The translations under genes were made by a program, and so were the position numbers. This document shows positions 45,037 through 55,000 of a stretch of 64,000 bases of DNA, piece after piece; position 1 is the stretch's first letter; the number at the start of each line of letters is the position of its first letter. The DNA is from Aeromicrobium piscarium (GTDB lineage Bacteria; Actinomycetota; Actinomycetes; Propionibacteriales; Nocardioidaceae). The stretch lies in the NCBI RefSeq assembly GCF_007421815.1, contig NZ_VLNT01000002.1, positions 206,634 through 270,633 of the forward strand, in the 5' to 3' direction. The notes under the pieces are model-generated. The model made no database searches. It saw nothing but the letters and a program-made list of their open reading frames with translations, and had not been told where the DNA came from.

Positions 45037-46698
45037 TCACATCCTCTCCGGAGCGTCGACCCCGAGCAGAGCCAGACCATTCGCGAAGACCTGACGCGTG
45101 GCGGCCACGAGCACCAGCCGGGCCCGGTGCACGTCGCCGGGCTCCTCGTCACCCTGCGGAAGGACCCGGCACACATCGTAGAAACGGTGGAAGGTCCCGG
45201 CGGTGTCCTCCAGGTAGCGAGCGACCCGGTGCGGCTCGCGCAGCTCGGCCGCCTGCGCCACCAGACGCGGGAACTCCGCGAGCGAGCGCAGCAGGTCGCC
45301 CTCGCGGTCGGTCGACACCAGCGCCGGATCGAAGGTCTCCAGGGCGGGCGTGAGACCCAAATCGGCGGCATTGCGCAGGATCGAGGACAGTCGCGCATGC
45401 GCGTACTGGACGTAGTACACGGGGTTGTCATTGCTCTTGCGCGTCATCTCGGCGACATCAAGGGTAAGCGGCGAGTCGGCCGGGTAACGGATGAGCGTGT
45501 ACCGCAGCGCGTCGACGCCGATGAGGTCGATGAGCTCGCGCAGCGTGACGATCGTGCCGGCGCGCTTGCTGAGCTTCAGCTCGCGACCGTCCTGCAGGAT
45601 CTTGACCAGCTGGCCGATGAGGATCTGGATCTGCTCGCCGGGGGTGTCGCCGACGCACGCGGCCATCGCCTGCAGCCGTCCGACATAGCCGTGGTGATCG
45701 GCTCCGAGCAGATAGATGCAGGGATCGAAACCGCGATCGCGCTTGTCAACATAGTAGGCAGTGTCGGAGGCGAAGTACGTGAGCTCGCCATTGGAGCGCA
45801 GCAGGACCCGATCCTTGTCGTCGCCGAAGTCGGTGGTGCGCATCCAGGTGGCGCCATCGGACTCGAACAGGCGGCCCTCCTCGCGGAGCCGATCGAGCCC
45901 GCGCTCGACGGCGTCCGAGTCGTGCAGGGACCGCTCGGAGAACCAGACATCGAAGTGCGTGTGGAACTCCTCCAGCTCGCTGCGCTGCTCGGCCAGCTGC
46001 ATCGCATAGCCCTCCTCCCGGAAGGCGAGGAGCTGCTCGTCCTCGGGGAGTTCGAGGATGCCCGGATGCGCGGCGACGACCTTGGCGGCGAGGTCGGCGA
46101 CATAGTCGCCGTGGTAGCCGTCCTCGGGGGGCTGCTGACCGTGCGCGCGCGCCTTCAGCGAGGCACCGAACTTGTCCATCTGGTTACCGCGGTCGTTGAT
46201 GTAGAACTCATTGGTCACCTCATTGCCGGCGGCGCGCAGCACGCGCGAGAGCGCGTCACCGACGGCAGCCCAACGGGTGTGGCCGAGGTGCAGGGGGCCG
46301 GTCGGGTTGGCGCTGATGAATTCGAGGTTGACGCGGGCGCCGGTCGACGGTGCATGCCCATAGGACTCCCCCGCCTCGAGGACCTGCCGGGCGATCTCAC
46401 CCTGCGCGGCGGCCGCGACCCGCACGTTGAGGAAGCCGGGCCCCGCGACCTCGACCCCCGCGATCCCCTCCGCCGCACCGAGACGGGCGGCGATCAATTC
46501 GGCGATCTCGCGGGGTGGTCGGCCGGCCTGCTTGGTGAGCTGCATCGCGACATTCGTCGCGTAATCGCCGTGCTCCTTGACCTTGGGTCGCTCGACGCGG
46601 ACAGACTCCGGCACTCCGGCGCTCAGCGCCAGGGAGCCGTCGTCGACCAGGGACTGCAATGCGGCGACGATCGCCGCGGAAAGCTGCTCGGGAGTCAC
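45037..46698 (-). CDS. argS: Arginyl-tRNA synthetase
   Basis: A 553-residue class I synthetase. HIGH-type motif is GPLHLGHTRWA; the KMSKS equivalent is LKLSKRAGTIV; YINDRGNQMDKFG and the C-terminal anticodon-binding domain (YVQYAHARLSSILR) are present. GTG 46698 lies 6 bases behind TAGGCT. Heads the argS-lysA unit; a tRNA-Arg gene lies 450 bases upstream on the other strand. Confidence 0.96.
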   Translation of the reverse strand: MTPEQLSAAIVAALQSLVDDGSLALSAGVPESVRVERPKVKEHGDYATNVAMQLTKQAGRPPREIAELIAARLGAAEGIAGVEVAGPGFLNVRVAAAAQGEIARQVLEAGESYGHAPSTGARVNLEFISANPTGPLHLGHTRWAAVGDALSRVLRAAGNEVTNEFYINDRGNQMDKFGASLKARAHGQQPPEDGYHGDYVADLAAKVVAAHPGILELPEDEQLLAFREEGYAMQLAEQRSELEEFHTHFDVWFSERSLHDSDAVERGLDRLREEGRLFESDGATWMRTTDFGDDKDRVLLRSNGELTYFASDTAYYVDKRDRGFDPCIYLLGADHHGYVGRLQAMAACVGDTPGEQIQILIGQLVKILQDGRELKLSKRAGTIVTLRELIDLIGVDALRYTLIRYPADSPLTLDVAEMTRKSNDNPVYYVQYAHARLSSILRNAADLGLTPALETFDPALVSTDREGDLLRSLAEFPRLVAQAAELREPHRVARYLEDTAGTFHRFYDVCRVLPQGDEEPGDVHRARLVLVAATRQVFANGLALLGVDAPERM

Positions 46699-46704
46699 CG
46701 CCCC

Positions 46705-46710
46705 AGCCTA
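46705..46710 (-). promoter_or_regulatory. Leaderless -10 box (TAGGCT) of argS
   Basis: Six bases to GTG 46698; the box lies beside the stop codon region of the response-regulator gene upstream. Confidence 0.6.
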
Positions 46711-46718
46711 CCGACGGG

Positions 46719-47108
46719 TCAGCCGCGGCCCGCCTGTCGGGCGGCGATCGTCCGCTCGATCGTGGCGACGAGGGCGTCGGGCTCGAAAGGCTTGGTGACA
46801 TAGGCGTCCACACCGGCCCGGTCGGCGGCCGTCACGTCATAGTGCTGGCCCTGAGTCGTGACCATGACGATGGCCAGCCGATCCCATCGCGGATCGGAGC
46901 GGATCTGCTGCACGGCCGCGAGCCCGTCCATGCGCGGCATCATCATGTCCATCGTCACCGCGTCGGGCGGCGGATCGGTGACCGAGAGCATCTCCAGGGA
47001 GTCCAGGCCGTCGAAGGCCTCGACGACATCGTGGCCCGCCAGCTCCAGATTGGTGCGGATGAGGAACCTGATCGACGGGGTGTCGTCGACGACGAGGACG
47101 GTGGCCAC
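46719..47108 (-). CDS. Single-domain CheY-like response regulator
   Basis: A 129-residue receiver domain without an output domain. Acidic pocket VLVVDDTPSIR (residues 8-9 in the mature count), phospho-acceptor Asp in AVTMDMMMPRMDG, conserved Thr/Ser in VMVTTQGQ and Lys in AYVTKPFEP. It may act by protein interaction or phosphorelay; no kinase is adjacent. GTG 47108 is fixed by TACGGT six bases upstream; the longer frame upstream runs through the tRNA gene. Confidence 0.9.
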   Translation of the reverse strand: MATVLVVDDTPSIRFLIRTNLELAGHDVVEAFDGLDSLEMLSVTDPPPDAVTMDMMMPRMDGLAAVQQIRSDPRWDRLAIVMVTTQGQHYDVTAADRAGVDAYVTKPFEPDALVATIERTIAARQAGRG

Positions 47109-47114
47109 CGGCCC

Positions 47115-47120
47115 ACCGTA
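47115..47120 (-). promoter_or_regulatory. Leaderless -10 box (TACGGT)
   Basis: Six bases before GTG 47108 of the response regulator. Confidence 0.6.
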
Positions 47121-47137
47121 ACGGAGGAGGCATGCGG

Positions 47138-47143
47138 TAGGCT
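47138..47143 (+). promoter_or_regulatory. -10 box (TAGGCT) of tRNA-Arg
   Basis: Lies 12 bases before the first base of the tRNA; back to back with the response-regulator promoter. Confidence 0.5.
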
Positions 47144-47155
47144 CGCATTCGCACG

Positions 47156-47227
47156 GCCCCCGTAGCTCAGGGGATAGAGCACCGCCCTCCGGAGGCGGGA
47201 GCCTAGGTTCGAATCCTAGCGGGGGCG
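47156..47227 (+). tRNA. tRNA-Arg (anticodon CCG)
   Basis: A full cloverleaf: acceptor stem GCCCCCG with CGGGGGC, D arm GCTC-AGGGGATA-GAGC, anticodon stem CCGCC/GGCGG with loop CTCCGGA (anticodon CCG, reading CGG), T arm CTAGG-TTCGAAT-CCTAG. Discriminator base G; CCA is not encoded. CGG is a major arginine codon in such a GC-rich genome. Confidence 0.96.
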
Positions 47228-47237
47228 CCGTCGCATC

Positions 47238-47272
47238 AGGCCTCTGATCAGCTGAGACGCTGATCGGGGCCT
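47238..47272 (+). terminator. Terminator hairpin after tRNA-Arg
   Basis: AGGCC-TC-TGATCAGC (47238-47252) pairs with GCTGATC-GG-GGCCT (47259-47272) with a small internal mismatch, followed by CTCATTTCTC. Confidence 0.75.
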
Positions 47273-47473
47273 CTCTCATTTCTCGGCCCAGACCGCCGCC
47301 GCCGAGCGGCCGCGCAGGTCCTTCCGTGTGACTGAGGAGCCCGGGTTCTGCCGCGCCGGCTGCCACAACCAGCCGATTCAGCCGGGACGCGCGACGATGG
47401 TGCCGTAGGTCACACCCCGCTCGCTCGGGTCGACATTCCCGGCGGGCCTGGAACCGATGAGAGGTGCGAACGC

Positions 47474-49099
47474 ATGTCCGTTGAGCTGTCGTACGCCGCT
47501 GGTCCCACCGATACTCCCCTGCTCGAGGAGACCATAGGGGCCGCCTTCGAGCGCATCGCCGATCTCCACGCCGACCGCGAGGCGCTGGTCGATATCGCGA
47601 GTGGACATCGATGGACCTGGGCCCAGCTGGACGCCGCCGTCGATGACATCGCCCGGGGCCTCCTCGCGTCCGGTATCAAGAAGGGCGATCGAGTCGGGAT
47701 CTGGGCTCCCAACTGTCCCGAGTGGACGATGACGCAGTTCGCGACCGCCAAGATCGGAGCGATCCTGGTCACGGTCAACCCTGCTTATCGGACCCACGAG
47801 TTCGCCTATGCGGTCCATCAGTCCGGCATGCGTCTCCTCGTGAGCGCGACGCATTTCAAGACGAGTGACTACCGAGCCATGGTCGACAGCACACGTGCCG
47901 ACTGCCCCACGCTCGAGCGCGTGGTCTACCTCGACTCCGAGGACTGGGCAGCGCTCATCGACGAAGGACGCTCGCTCCCCTCCCCCGCGATCGCCGAACG
48001 GATGTCCACGCTGTCCGCGACCGATCCGATCAACATCCAGTACACGAGCGGAACCACGGGCTTCCCCAAGGGCGCGACCCTCAGCCATCGCAATATCCTC
48101 AACAACGGCTACTTCGTCACTGACACGATCGACTTCACCGAACAGGACCGGCTGTGCATCCCGGTGCCCTTCTACCACTGCTTCGGCATGGTGATGGGCA
48201 ATCTGGGGTGTGTGACCCACGGCTCGACGATGGTCATCCCGGCACCAGGATTCGATCCCGCGGTCACACTGCAGACCATCCAGGACGAGCGGTGCACCGG
48301 GGTGTACGGCGTACCCACGATGTTCATCGCGATGCTCGCTCATCCGGACTTCGCCTCCTTCGACCTGTCGAGCCTGCGCACCGGGATCATGGCCGGCGCG
48401 CCCTGTCCGGTCGAGGTGATGAAGCGGTGCATCACCGATATGCATATGGACGAGGTGTCCATCGCCTACGGCATGACGGAGACCTCGCCGGTATCGACAC
48501 AGACCCGGGGCGATGACGATCTGGAGCGACGTACTGCCACCATCGGCCGAGTGGGACCGCATCTCGAGATCAAGATCGTGGACCCGTTGACCGATGAGAC
48601 GCTCCCTCGCGGAGAGACCGGCGAGTTCTGCACCCGCGGGTACTCGGTGATGCTCGGATACTGGGAAGACGAAGCGAAGACCGCCGAGGCCATCGACCAC
48701 GAGGGCTGGATGCACACCGGGGATCTGGCGCAGATGCGCGACGACGGTTACTGCGTCGTCGTCGGCCGGATCAAGGACATGGTGATCCGCGGAGGCGAGA
48801 ACATCTACCCCCGCGAGATCGAGGAGTTCTTCTACGCGCACCCCGATATCGAGGATGTCCAGGTCATCGGCGTCCCCGATGAGCGCCTCGGTGAGGAACT
48901 GTGCGCCTGGATCCGCATGCGGGAGGGCACGGAGCCTCTCGACGAAGTATCGGTCCGCGAGTACGCCGAGGGCAAGCTGGCGCACTACAAGATCCCGCGC
49001 TACGTCAAGATCGTCGACGACTTCCCGATGACGGTCACCGGCAAGATCCGCAAGGCCGAGATGCGGGAGAGCTCGGCACGCGAGTACGGACTCGCCTGA
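47474..49099 (+). CDS. Fatty-acyl-CoA synthetase (AMP-binding)
   Basis: A 541-residue ANL ligase. ATP-binding INIQYTSGTTGFPKGATLSH near residue 185; SIAYGMTETSPVSTQ; GWMHTGDLAQMRDDGYCVVV and GRIKDMVIRGGENIYPREIE; catalytic Lys in MTVTGKIRKAEM. The overall pattern is that of medium/short-chain fatty-acyl-CoA ligases (AcsF/FadD35-like). Ribosome site GAGAGG lies about ten bases before the ATG. No partner gene is adjacent. Confidence 0.93.
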   Translation: MSVELSYAAGPTDTPLLEETIGAAFERIADLHADREALVDIASGHRWTWAQLDAAVDDIARGLLASGIKKGDRVGIWAPNCPEWTMTQFATAKIGAILVTVNPAYRTHEFAYAVHQSGMRLLVSATHFKTSDYRAMVDSTRADCPTLERVVYLDSEDWAALIDEGRSLPSPAIAERMSTLSATDPINIQYTSGTTGFPKGATLSHRNILNNGYFVTDTIDFTEQDRLCIPVPFYHCFGMVMGNLGCVTHGSTMVIPAPGFDPAVTLQTIQDERCTGVYGVPTMFIAMLAHPDFASFDLSSLRTGIMAGAPCPVEVMKRCITDMHMDEVSIAYGMTETSPVSTQTRGDDDLERRTATIGRVGPHLEIKIVDPLTDETLPRGETGEFCTRGYSVMLGYWEDEAKTAEAIDHEGWMHTGDLAQMRDDGYCVVVGRIKDMVIRGGENIYPREIEEFFYAHPDIEDVQVIGVPDERLGEELCAWIRMREGTEPLDEVSVREYAEGKLAHYKIPRYVKIVDDFPMTVTGKIRKAEMRESSAREYGLA

Positions 49100-49101
49100 G
49101 A

Positions 49102-49134
49102 GCAGCTCATGGGCCGCACCTGCGGTCGAGCTGC
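49102..49134 (+). terminator. Nested hairpin after acyl-CoA synthetase
   Basis: GCAGCTC (49102-49108) pairs with GAGCTGC (49128-49134); inside, CCGCA pairs with TGCGG (49114-49125). It begins three bases behind the stop. Confidence 0.6.
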
Positions 49135-49155
49135 ACGACAGGCACACTGCGAGAC

Positions 49156-49647
49156 ATGAGGCTGCTGTTGATGTCCGACACGCACGTGCCGACACGAGCG
49201 CGCGATCTGCCCGACCGCCTATGGGCCGAGGTCGATGCAGCCGATGTGGTGTTCCATGCCGGCGACTGGATGGATCTCGCACTGTTCGAGCGTCTCGAGG
49301 AGAGATCCGCCCGCCTCGTCGCTTGCTGGGGCAACAACGACGGTGACGATCTGCGGACGCGGATGCCCGAACGAGCCGATGTCGAGCTCGACGGCATCCG
49401 CTTCACGGTGGTGCACGAGACCGGGGCGTCGAAGGGCCGCGAGAAACGTATGGCCGTGCTGTACCCGGACACCGACGTACTGGTCTTCGGCCACAGCCAC
49501 ATCCCGTGGGACACGGTCGCCGACAACGGCCTGCGACTGCTCAACCCCGGCTCTCCCACGGACCGCCGACGCCAGCCGCACTGCACCTACATGACCGCGA
49601 CCGTCGCCGACGGACAACTGCGCGACGTCGAACTCCACCGGCTCTAG
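49156..49647 (+). CDS. Metallophosphoesterase, YfcE/MJ0936 family
   Basis: A 163-residue calcineurin-like phosphodiesterase binding two metal ions. All five motifs are visible: SDTHVPTRA (Asp, His), VFHAGDWMD (Asp), WGNNDGDD (Asn), VVHETG (His) and VFGHSHIPWD (His pair), followed by LLNPGSPTDRR. Members hydrolyse phosphodiesters or act on nucleotides; the physiological substrate is unknown. Begins just after the terminator of the synthetase gene. Confidence 0.9.
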   Translation: MRLLLMSDTHVPTRARDLPDRLWAEVDAADVVFHAGDWMDLALFERLEERSARLVACWGNNDGDDLRTRMPERADVELDGIRFTVVHETGASKGREKRMAVLYPDTDVLVFGHSHIPWDTVADNGLRLLNPGSPTDRRRQPHCTYMTATVADGQLRDVELHRL

Positions 49648-49722
49648 TGGTCCGTCGACTTGTGCGATGGCGCGAGGTGGTTAGCGTCGATATCAGACGT
49701 CCAACTCATCTGGGAGGCAACC

Positions 49723-50169
49723 ATGCCCACACGCCACGCACGCACCGCTTGGGACGGCGGATTCGAGGACGGATCCGGACAAGTCGAGCTCACCGACTCC
49801 GGTCTCGGCACCTTCGAGATGTCCTTCCCGAAGCGCTCGTCCGAGGATGGCGGCGGAGCGACCAATCCCGAGGAGCTGATCGCCGCGGCTCACTCCTCCT
49901 GCTACACCATGCAGCTGACCGCGCTGCTCGGCCAGCGCGGTGCGACGCCGATCAGCATCGAGACCTCGGCAGCCGTCACCCTCGGCCCTGACCCCGAGGG
50001 CGGTTTCAAGATCAGTCGTATCGACCTCACGGTCCGCGGCGAGGTCGACGGCATCGACGAGGCCGGCTTCGCCGAGGCGGCCGAGGAGGCCAAAGCCGGC
50101 TGCCCGGTCAGCAAGGCCCTCGAGGGCGTCGACACCATCACCTTGGACGCCGCGCTCGAGACCGCGTGA
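49723..50169 (+). CDS. OsmC-family peroxidase
   Basis: A 148-residue organic hydroperoxide reductase of the OsmC/Ohr fold. The two redox cysteines are in AAAHSSCYTMQLTALL (Cys60) and AKAGCPVSKAL. The Asn-Pro-Glu-Glu-Leu context (TNPEELIAAAHSSC) is typical of OsmC rather than Ohr. ATG 49723 has GGGAGG five bases upstream. Its 3' region shares a hairpin with the promoter of the ABC exporter. Confidence 0.93.
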   Translation: MPTRHARTAWDGGFEDGSGQVELTDSGLGTFEMSFPKRSSEDGGGATNPEELIAAAHSSCYTMQLTALLGQRGATPISIETSAAVTLGPDPEGGFKISRIDLTVRGEVDGIDEAGFAEAAEEAKAGCPVSKALEGVDTITLDAALETA

Positions 50170-50212
50170 CGCACTCCACTCGTGGCTCCATGGGCCGCGA
50201 GGAGGAGACGAG

Positions 50213-50245
50213 TACGATGCTCAGGGCCCACTCGTGGGCCCTGAG
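50213..50245 (+). promoter_or_regulatory. Promoter followed directly by a perfect hairpin
   Basis: TACGAT (50213-50218) is followed one base later by an 11-bp perfect stem (CTCAGGGCCCA with TGGGCCCTGAG, loop CTCG, 50220-50245), then TTCTCGTTTC and the ribosome site AAGGAG of the ABC permease gene. It can serve as the OsmC terminator and as a 5' hairpin of the exporter mRNA. Confidence 0.55.
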
Positions 50246-50267
50246 TTCTCGTTTCTAAGGAGAGGGC

Positions 50268-51134
50268 ATGTCGGTCACCGACGTGGACCTGAGCGCGTTC
50301 GACACCCCTGGCCGGGGGCGCGGCCTGCTCGATGTGTTCCGCCGCCGCTATCTGTTGCGACTACTGGTACGCAAGGGCACCGCCACGCGCTACCGCAACT
50401 CCGTCCTCGGCTGGACGTGGTCGTACGTCAAGCCCGGCGTGCAGTTCTTCGTCTACTTCTTCATCATCGGCATCGTCCTCAACGCCCACCGCGATGTCCA
50501 GTACTTCCCGGTCTACCTGTTCTCCGGCCTGATCCTTGTCAACTTCTTCAACGAGGCCTTCGGCAATGCGACGACGGCGATCGTGGAGAATCGTGCGCTC
50601 GTACGCAAGATCTACCTCCCCCGCGAGCTGTTTCCCGTTTCGGCGATCATCGTCGCCCTCATCCATTTCCTGCCGCAGGCAGCAATCCTGCTGGTGATCG
50701 TAGTGATCCTGGGCTGGGTACCCACTCTCACGTCGGTCGCGATCGCCGTCGCCGGGCTCGCCTTGATGGCGACCTTCGCGCTCGGTCTCGGGATGATGTT
50801 CGGTGCCGTCAACGTCCGTTTCCGGGACGCGCAGAACTTCGTCGAGATCATCCGCATGGTAGCGATCTGGTCCACCCCGACGATCTACACCTGGGGCCTG
50901 ATGCGTGATGTGCTGCCTCAGTGGGCCTTCAACATCTACTTCTCCAACCCACTGGCGATCGGTGTCGAGATGTATCACGAGGCCTTCTGGGCGCCGGTCA
51001 TTGATGGAACCGCCGTCTGGCCACCCAATGCCCTCTGGAACATAGTTGCCGCCGTGACCCTCTCCCTGCTCACCGTCGTCGTCGGCCAGCTGATGTTCCG
51101 TCACTTCGAGCGTTCCTTCGCCCAGGATCTGTGA
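50268..51134 (+). CDS. Polysaccharide ABC exporter, permease (Wzm type)
   Basis: A 288-residue ABC-2 permease with six helices. The N-terminal LLRLLVRKGTATRYRNSVLG segment and W-YVKP-VQFFVYFFIIGIV are typical of exporters of O-antigen, teichoic acid or, in mycobacteria, galactan intermediates. Ribosome site AAGGAGAGGGC before the ATG. Its stop overlaps the ATPase gene start (GTGA). No glycosyltransferase is adjacent, so the glycan is unknown. Confidence 0.9.
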   Translation: MSVTDVDLSAFDTPGRGRGLLDVFRRRYLLRLLVRKGTATRYRNSVLGWTWSYVKPGVQFFVYFFIIGIVLNAHRDVQYFPVYLFSGLILVNFFNEAFGNATTAIVENRALVRKIYLPRELFPVSAIIVALIHFLPQAAILLVIVVILGWVPTLTSVAIAVAGLALMATFALGLGMMFGAVNVRFRDAQNFVEIIRMVAIWSTPTIYTWGLMRDVLPQWAFNIYFSNPLAIGVEMYHEAFWAPVIDGTAVWPPNALWNIVAAVTLSLLTVVVGQLMFRHFERSFAQDL

Positions 51135-51871
51135 GGCCGATGTCCGACCCCGCCCTGCCCAGCATCATCGTCGACGATGTCACCAAGCACTTCCTGAAGC
51201 GCAAGACCCACTCGCTGAAGGAGGCCTTCGTGACGTGGGCCAAGCGCAAGCCGGTCCGCGCCGATCGCTTCATCGCCCTCGACGGGGTGAGCTTCTCCGT
51301 CCCGGAGGGCGAGGCCGTCGCCGTCCTCGGACTCAACGGCTCGGGCAAGTCGACGACGCTCAAGCTCATCTCCGGCGTCCTGGAGCCGGACGAGGGCCAT
51401 GTCTACACCCGCGGCCGGGTCGCCGGACTCATCGAGGTCGGCGCGGGCTTCCATCCGGATCTCTCCGGTCGCGAGAATGTCTACCTCAACGCCGCGATCC
51501 TCGGGATGAACCGCCAGCAGATCGAGGAGCGCTTCGACGACATCGTCGAGTTCTCCGAGATCGGCGATCACATCGACCAGGAGGTCAAGCACTACTCCTC
51601 GGGCATGTTCATGCGTCTCGCGTTCTCCGTCGCGATCCACGTCGATCTGGACATCCTGCTCGTGGACGAGGTCCTCTCGGTCGGCGATGCACCGTTCCGG
51701 GCCAAGTGCGAGAAGAAGATCGCCGAGCTCACGGCGGAGGGCGTCACGATGCTCGTGGTGAGCCACAGCCTCGGCATGGTGCAGAAGCTCTGTACCCGCG
51801 GCATCGTCCTGCACAAGGGCAAGAAGGTCTTCGACGGCCCCATCAGCGAGGCCGTCGCACGGATCAAGTGA
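51131..51871 (+). CDS. Polysaccharide ABC exporter, ATPase (Wzt type)
   Basis: About 246 residues from GTG 51131 (overlapping the permease stop) or 243 from ATG 51140. Walker A LGLNGSGKSTTLKL, Q-loop region GLIEVGAGFHPDLSGRENVY, signature YSSGMFMRLAFSVA, Walker B ILLVDEVLSVGD and H-loop VVSHS. The GAGFHPDLSGREN motif is characteristic of polysaccharide exporters. It lacks the C-terminal carbohydrate-binding domain of some Wzt proteins. Powers export by the permease upstream. Confidence 0.92.
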   Translation: MRPMSDPALPSIIVDDVTKHFLKRKTHSLKEAFVTWAKRKPVRADRFIALDGVSFSVPEGEAVAVLGLNGSGKSTTLKLISGVLEPDEGHVYTRGRVAGLIEVGAGFHPDLSGRENVYLNAAILGMNRQQIEERFDDIVEFSEIGDHIDQEVKHYSSGMFMRLAFSVAIHVDLDILLVDEVLSVGDAPFRAKCEKKIAELTAEGVTMLVVSHSLGMVQKLCTRGIVLHKGKKVFDGPISEAVARIK

Positions 51872-51945
51872 CGGCTCGTCGCGAGGCGCCTACCGCTCAC
51901 CGACCCGCCCTGCGGCCCTGCCTGCAGACCATTGGTCTTCCGCGC

Positions 51946-51951
51946 TAGAGT
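51946..51951 (+). promoter_or_regulatory. -10 box (TAGAGT) of kgd
   Basis: About 53 bases before GTG 52004; unlike many neighbours this transcript has a leader, with GGAAGAGG about 12 bases before the start. Confidence 0.45.
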
Positions 51952-52003
51952 TGTCGGGACTTCACCCACTCCTCAGCACACTCCGGAAGAGGCGATTCAG
52001 GCC

Positions 52004-55000
52004 GTGGCCGAGTCCTCCACCACAACGTCCAATTCCGACGCCCAGTCCCCCGACTTCGGAGCCAATGAGTGGCTCGTCGAGGAGATGTACGAGCGGTTCG
52101 CCAGCGACCCGTCGTCGGTCGACTCCCAATGGGCGGACTTCTTCCGCCAGGGCAACTACGCGGGCGAGCAGAACGGGGCCGCGTCGAACGGCGCGGCGGC
52201 CAAGCCCGACTCGGTCGCCGAGAAGGCCGCAGCCTCCCCGACCCCCACCACGCAGCCGGCCGACAAGACAGCCAGCGGCGAGCGCGCGCAGACGCGCGTG
52301 CCCGATAAGGACACCGCCGCGACTCCCCCGGCTGCCAAGAGCACCGAGCCGAAGGCCACTCCGACCAAGAAGAGCGGCACGCCCAAGGCCGCGCCTGCTA
52401 CCGCCCAGCAGCCGCAGGGCCCCGGCGAGGTGGAGAAGGTCGTGCTGAAGGGCGCTGCCGCCCGCACCGCCACCAATATGGACCAGAGCCTGTCGGTCCC
52501 CACCGCCACCAGCGTGCGCTCGGTTCCGGTCAAGCTGCTGTTCGACAATCGCATCGTCATCAACAATCACCTCGCCCGGGCGCGCGGCGGCAAGGTCTCG
52601 TTCACGCATCTCATCGGCTTCGCGGTCGTGCAGGCGATCAAGGCGATGCCGGAGATGAACATCGGCTTCGAGCACAACGACAAGGGCAAGCCCGTCCAGC
52701 TCAAGCCCGAGCACATCAACTTCGGCCTGGCCATCGATCTGCCCAAGCCCGACGGCACCCGCCAGCTGCTCGTGCCGAGCATCAAGGCCGCCGAGACCAT
52801 GGACTTCGCCCAGTTCTGGTCCGCCTACGAGACGATGGTCAAGAAGGCTCGCGACGGCAAGCTCGAGGTCTCGGATTTCCAGGGCACCACCGTCAGCCTC
52901 ACCAACCCCGGCGGCATCGGCACCAATCACTCGGTGCCGCGCCTGATGGCCGGCCAGGGAGCGATCATCGGCGTCGGCTCGATGGAGTACCCCCCGGAGT
53001 TCCAGGGCGCCTCGGAGCACACCATCGCGCAGATGGCGATCTCCAAGATGATGACCCTGACCTCCACCTACGACCACCGCGTCATCCAGGGCGCCCAGTC
53101 CGGTGAGTTCCTGAAGCGCGTGCACCAGCTGCTGCTCGGTGCCGACGGGTTCTACGAGGACGTCTTCCGGTCCCTGCGCATCCCCTACGAGCCGATCCGC
53201 TGGGCTCAGGACATCGCGGTCAGCCACGATGACCAGCTCCCCCGCCAGTCGCGGGTGCTCGAGCTCATCCACGCCTTCCGGGTTCGCGGCCATCTCATCG
53301 CCGACACCAACCCGATCGAGTACAAGATGCGCACGCATCCCGATCTCGACACGGCCTCGCACGGTCTGACGCTGTGGGATCTGGACCGGGAGTTCGCCAC
53401 CGGCTCGTTCGGCAACGCCTCGGGCAAGCCGCTCATGAAGCTGCGCGAGATCCTGGGCATCCTGCGCGACTCGTACGTCCGCACCATCGGTGTGGAGTAC
53501 ATGCACATCCAGGACCCGGGCGAGCGCGAATGGTTCCAGGACCGCCTGGAGCGTCCGCACGTCAAGCCCCCGCGCAGCGAGCAGTTGCGCATCCTGCAGA
53601 AGCTCAACCAGGCCGAGGCCTTCGAGACCTTCCTGCAGACCAAGTTCGTCGGACAGAAGCGCTTCAGCCTCGAGGGCGGCGAGACCACCATCCCGGTGCT
53701 CGACGAGATCGCCTCCGGTGCCGCCGCCGACGGCCTCTCCGAGGTGTGCATCGGCATGGCCCACCGCGGCCGGCTGAACGTCCTGGTCAACATCGCCGGC
53801 AAGGACCCGAGTCAGGTCTTCCGCGAGTTCGAGGGCAATATCGACCCGCGTACCGTCCAGGGTTCCGGCGACGTCAAGTACCACCTGGGCGTCGAGGGCG
53901 AGTTCACCTCGTCCAAGGGCGACAAGGTCAAGGTCTCCGTCGCGTCGAATCCCTCGCACCTCGAGGTCGTCGACCCGGTGCTCGAGGGCATCACGCGGGC
54001 CAAGCAGGACCGGCTCAACCGCGGCGAGGAGTTCCCGGTGCTGCCGGTCCTCGTCCACGGTGACGCCGCCTTCGCCGGTCAGGGCGTGGTGGCCGAGACC
54101 CTCAACCTCTCGCAACTGCGCGGCTACCGCACCGGCGGCACGATCCACCTGATCGTCAACAACCAGGTCGGGTTCACCACCAGCCCGTCGTCATCGCGCT
54201 CCTCGACGTACTCCACCGATGTCGCGCGCATGATCCAGGCGCCGGTCTTCCACGTCAACGGCGACGATCCCGAGGCCTGCATCCGGGTGGCACAGCTCGC
54301 CTATGAGTACCGCCAGACCTTCCACAAGGACGTCGTCATCGACCTGGTGTGCTACCGCCGCCGAGGCCACAACGAGGGCGACGACCCGAGCTTCACGCAG
54401 CCGCTGATGTACGACACGATCGAGAACAAGAAGTCGGTGCGCAAGCTCTACACCGAGGCCTTGGTCGGTCGCGGCGACATCACGATGGAGGAAGCCGAGG
54501 AAGCCCTGGCGGACTACCAGAAGCGTCTGGAGTCGAACTTCGCCAAGGTCAAGGACGCCACCGAGATCCCCGACTACACGCGGATCCCCGAGTACCCGGC
54601 CAAGCCCTTCGAGAGCGGCTACGTCACCGCGGTCTCCCCCGAGGTCCTCAAGGCCGTGGCGGACGCCTACACGACGGCGCCCGAGGACTTCACGGTGCAC
54701 CCGAAGGTGATGCCACAGCTGCAGCGCCGGGCCCAGTCGATCACGGCCGGTCCCATCGACTGGGGCACCGGCGAGATCATCGCCATGGGCTCGCTGCTCC
54801 TCGAGGGCCGTCCGGTACGCCTCGCGGGCCAGGACTCGCGTCGTGGCACCTTCTCCTCGCGCTTCGCCGTCATCATCGACCGGCACAATGCGGCCGAGTG
54901 GACCCCGCTGTCGCACGTCGGCGGGGACCAGGGCACGTTCTACATCTACGACTCCCTGCTGAGCGAGTACGCCGCGCTCGGCTTCGAATACGGCTATTCG

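Noticed and set aside
47378..49282. A 634-codon frame opposite the acyl-CoA synthetase
   Set aside because: Antisense to a gene with every ligase motif; no recognisable domain of its own.
51962..54148. A 728-codon open frame opposite kgd, and a similar one at 54191-55930
   Set aside because: Antisense to a strongly conserved gene, with composition biased to His, Asp, Gly and Leu and no domain.
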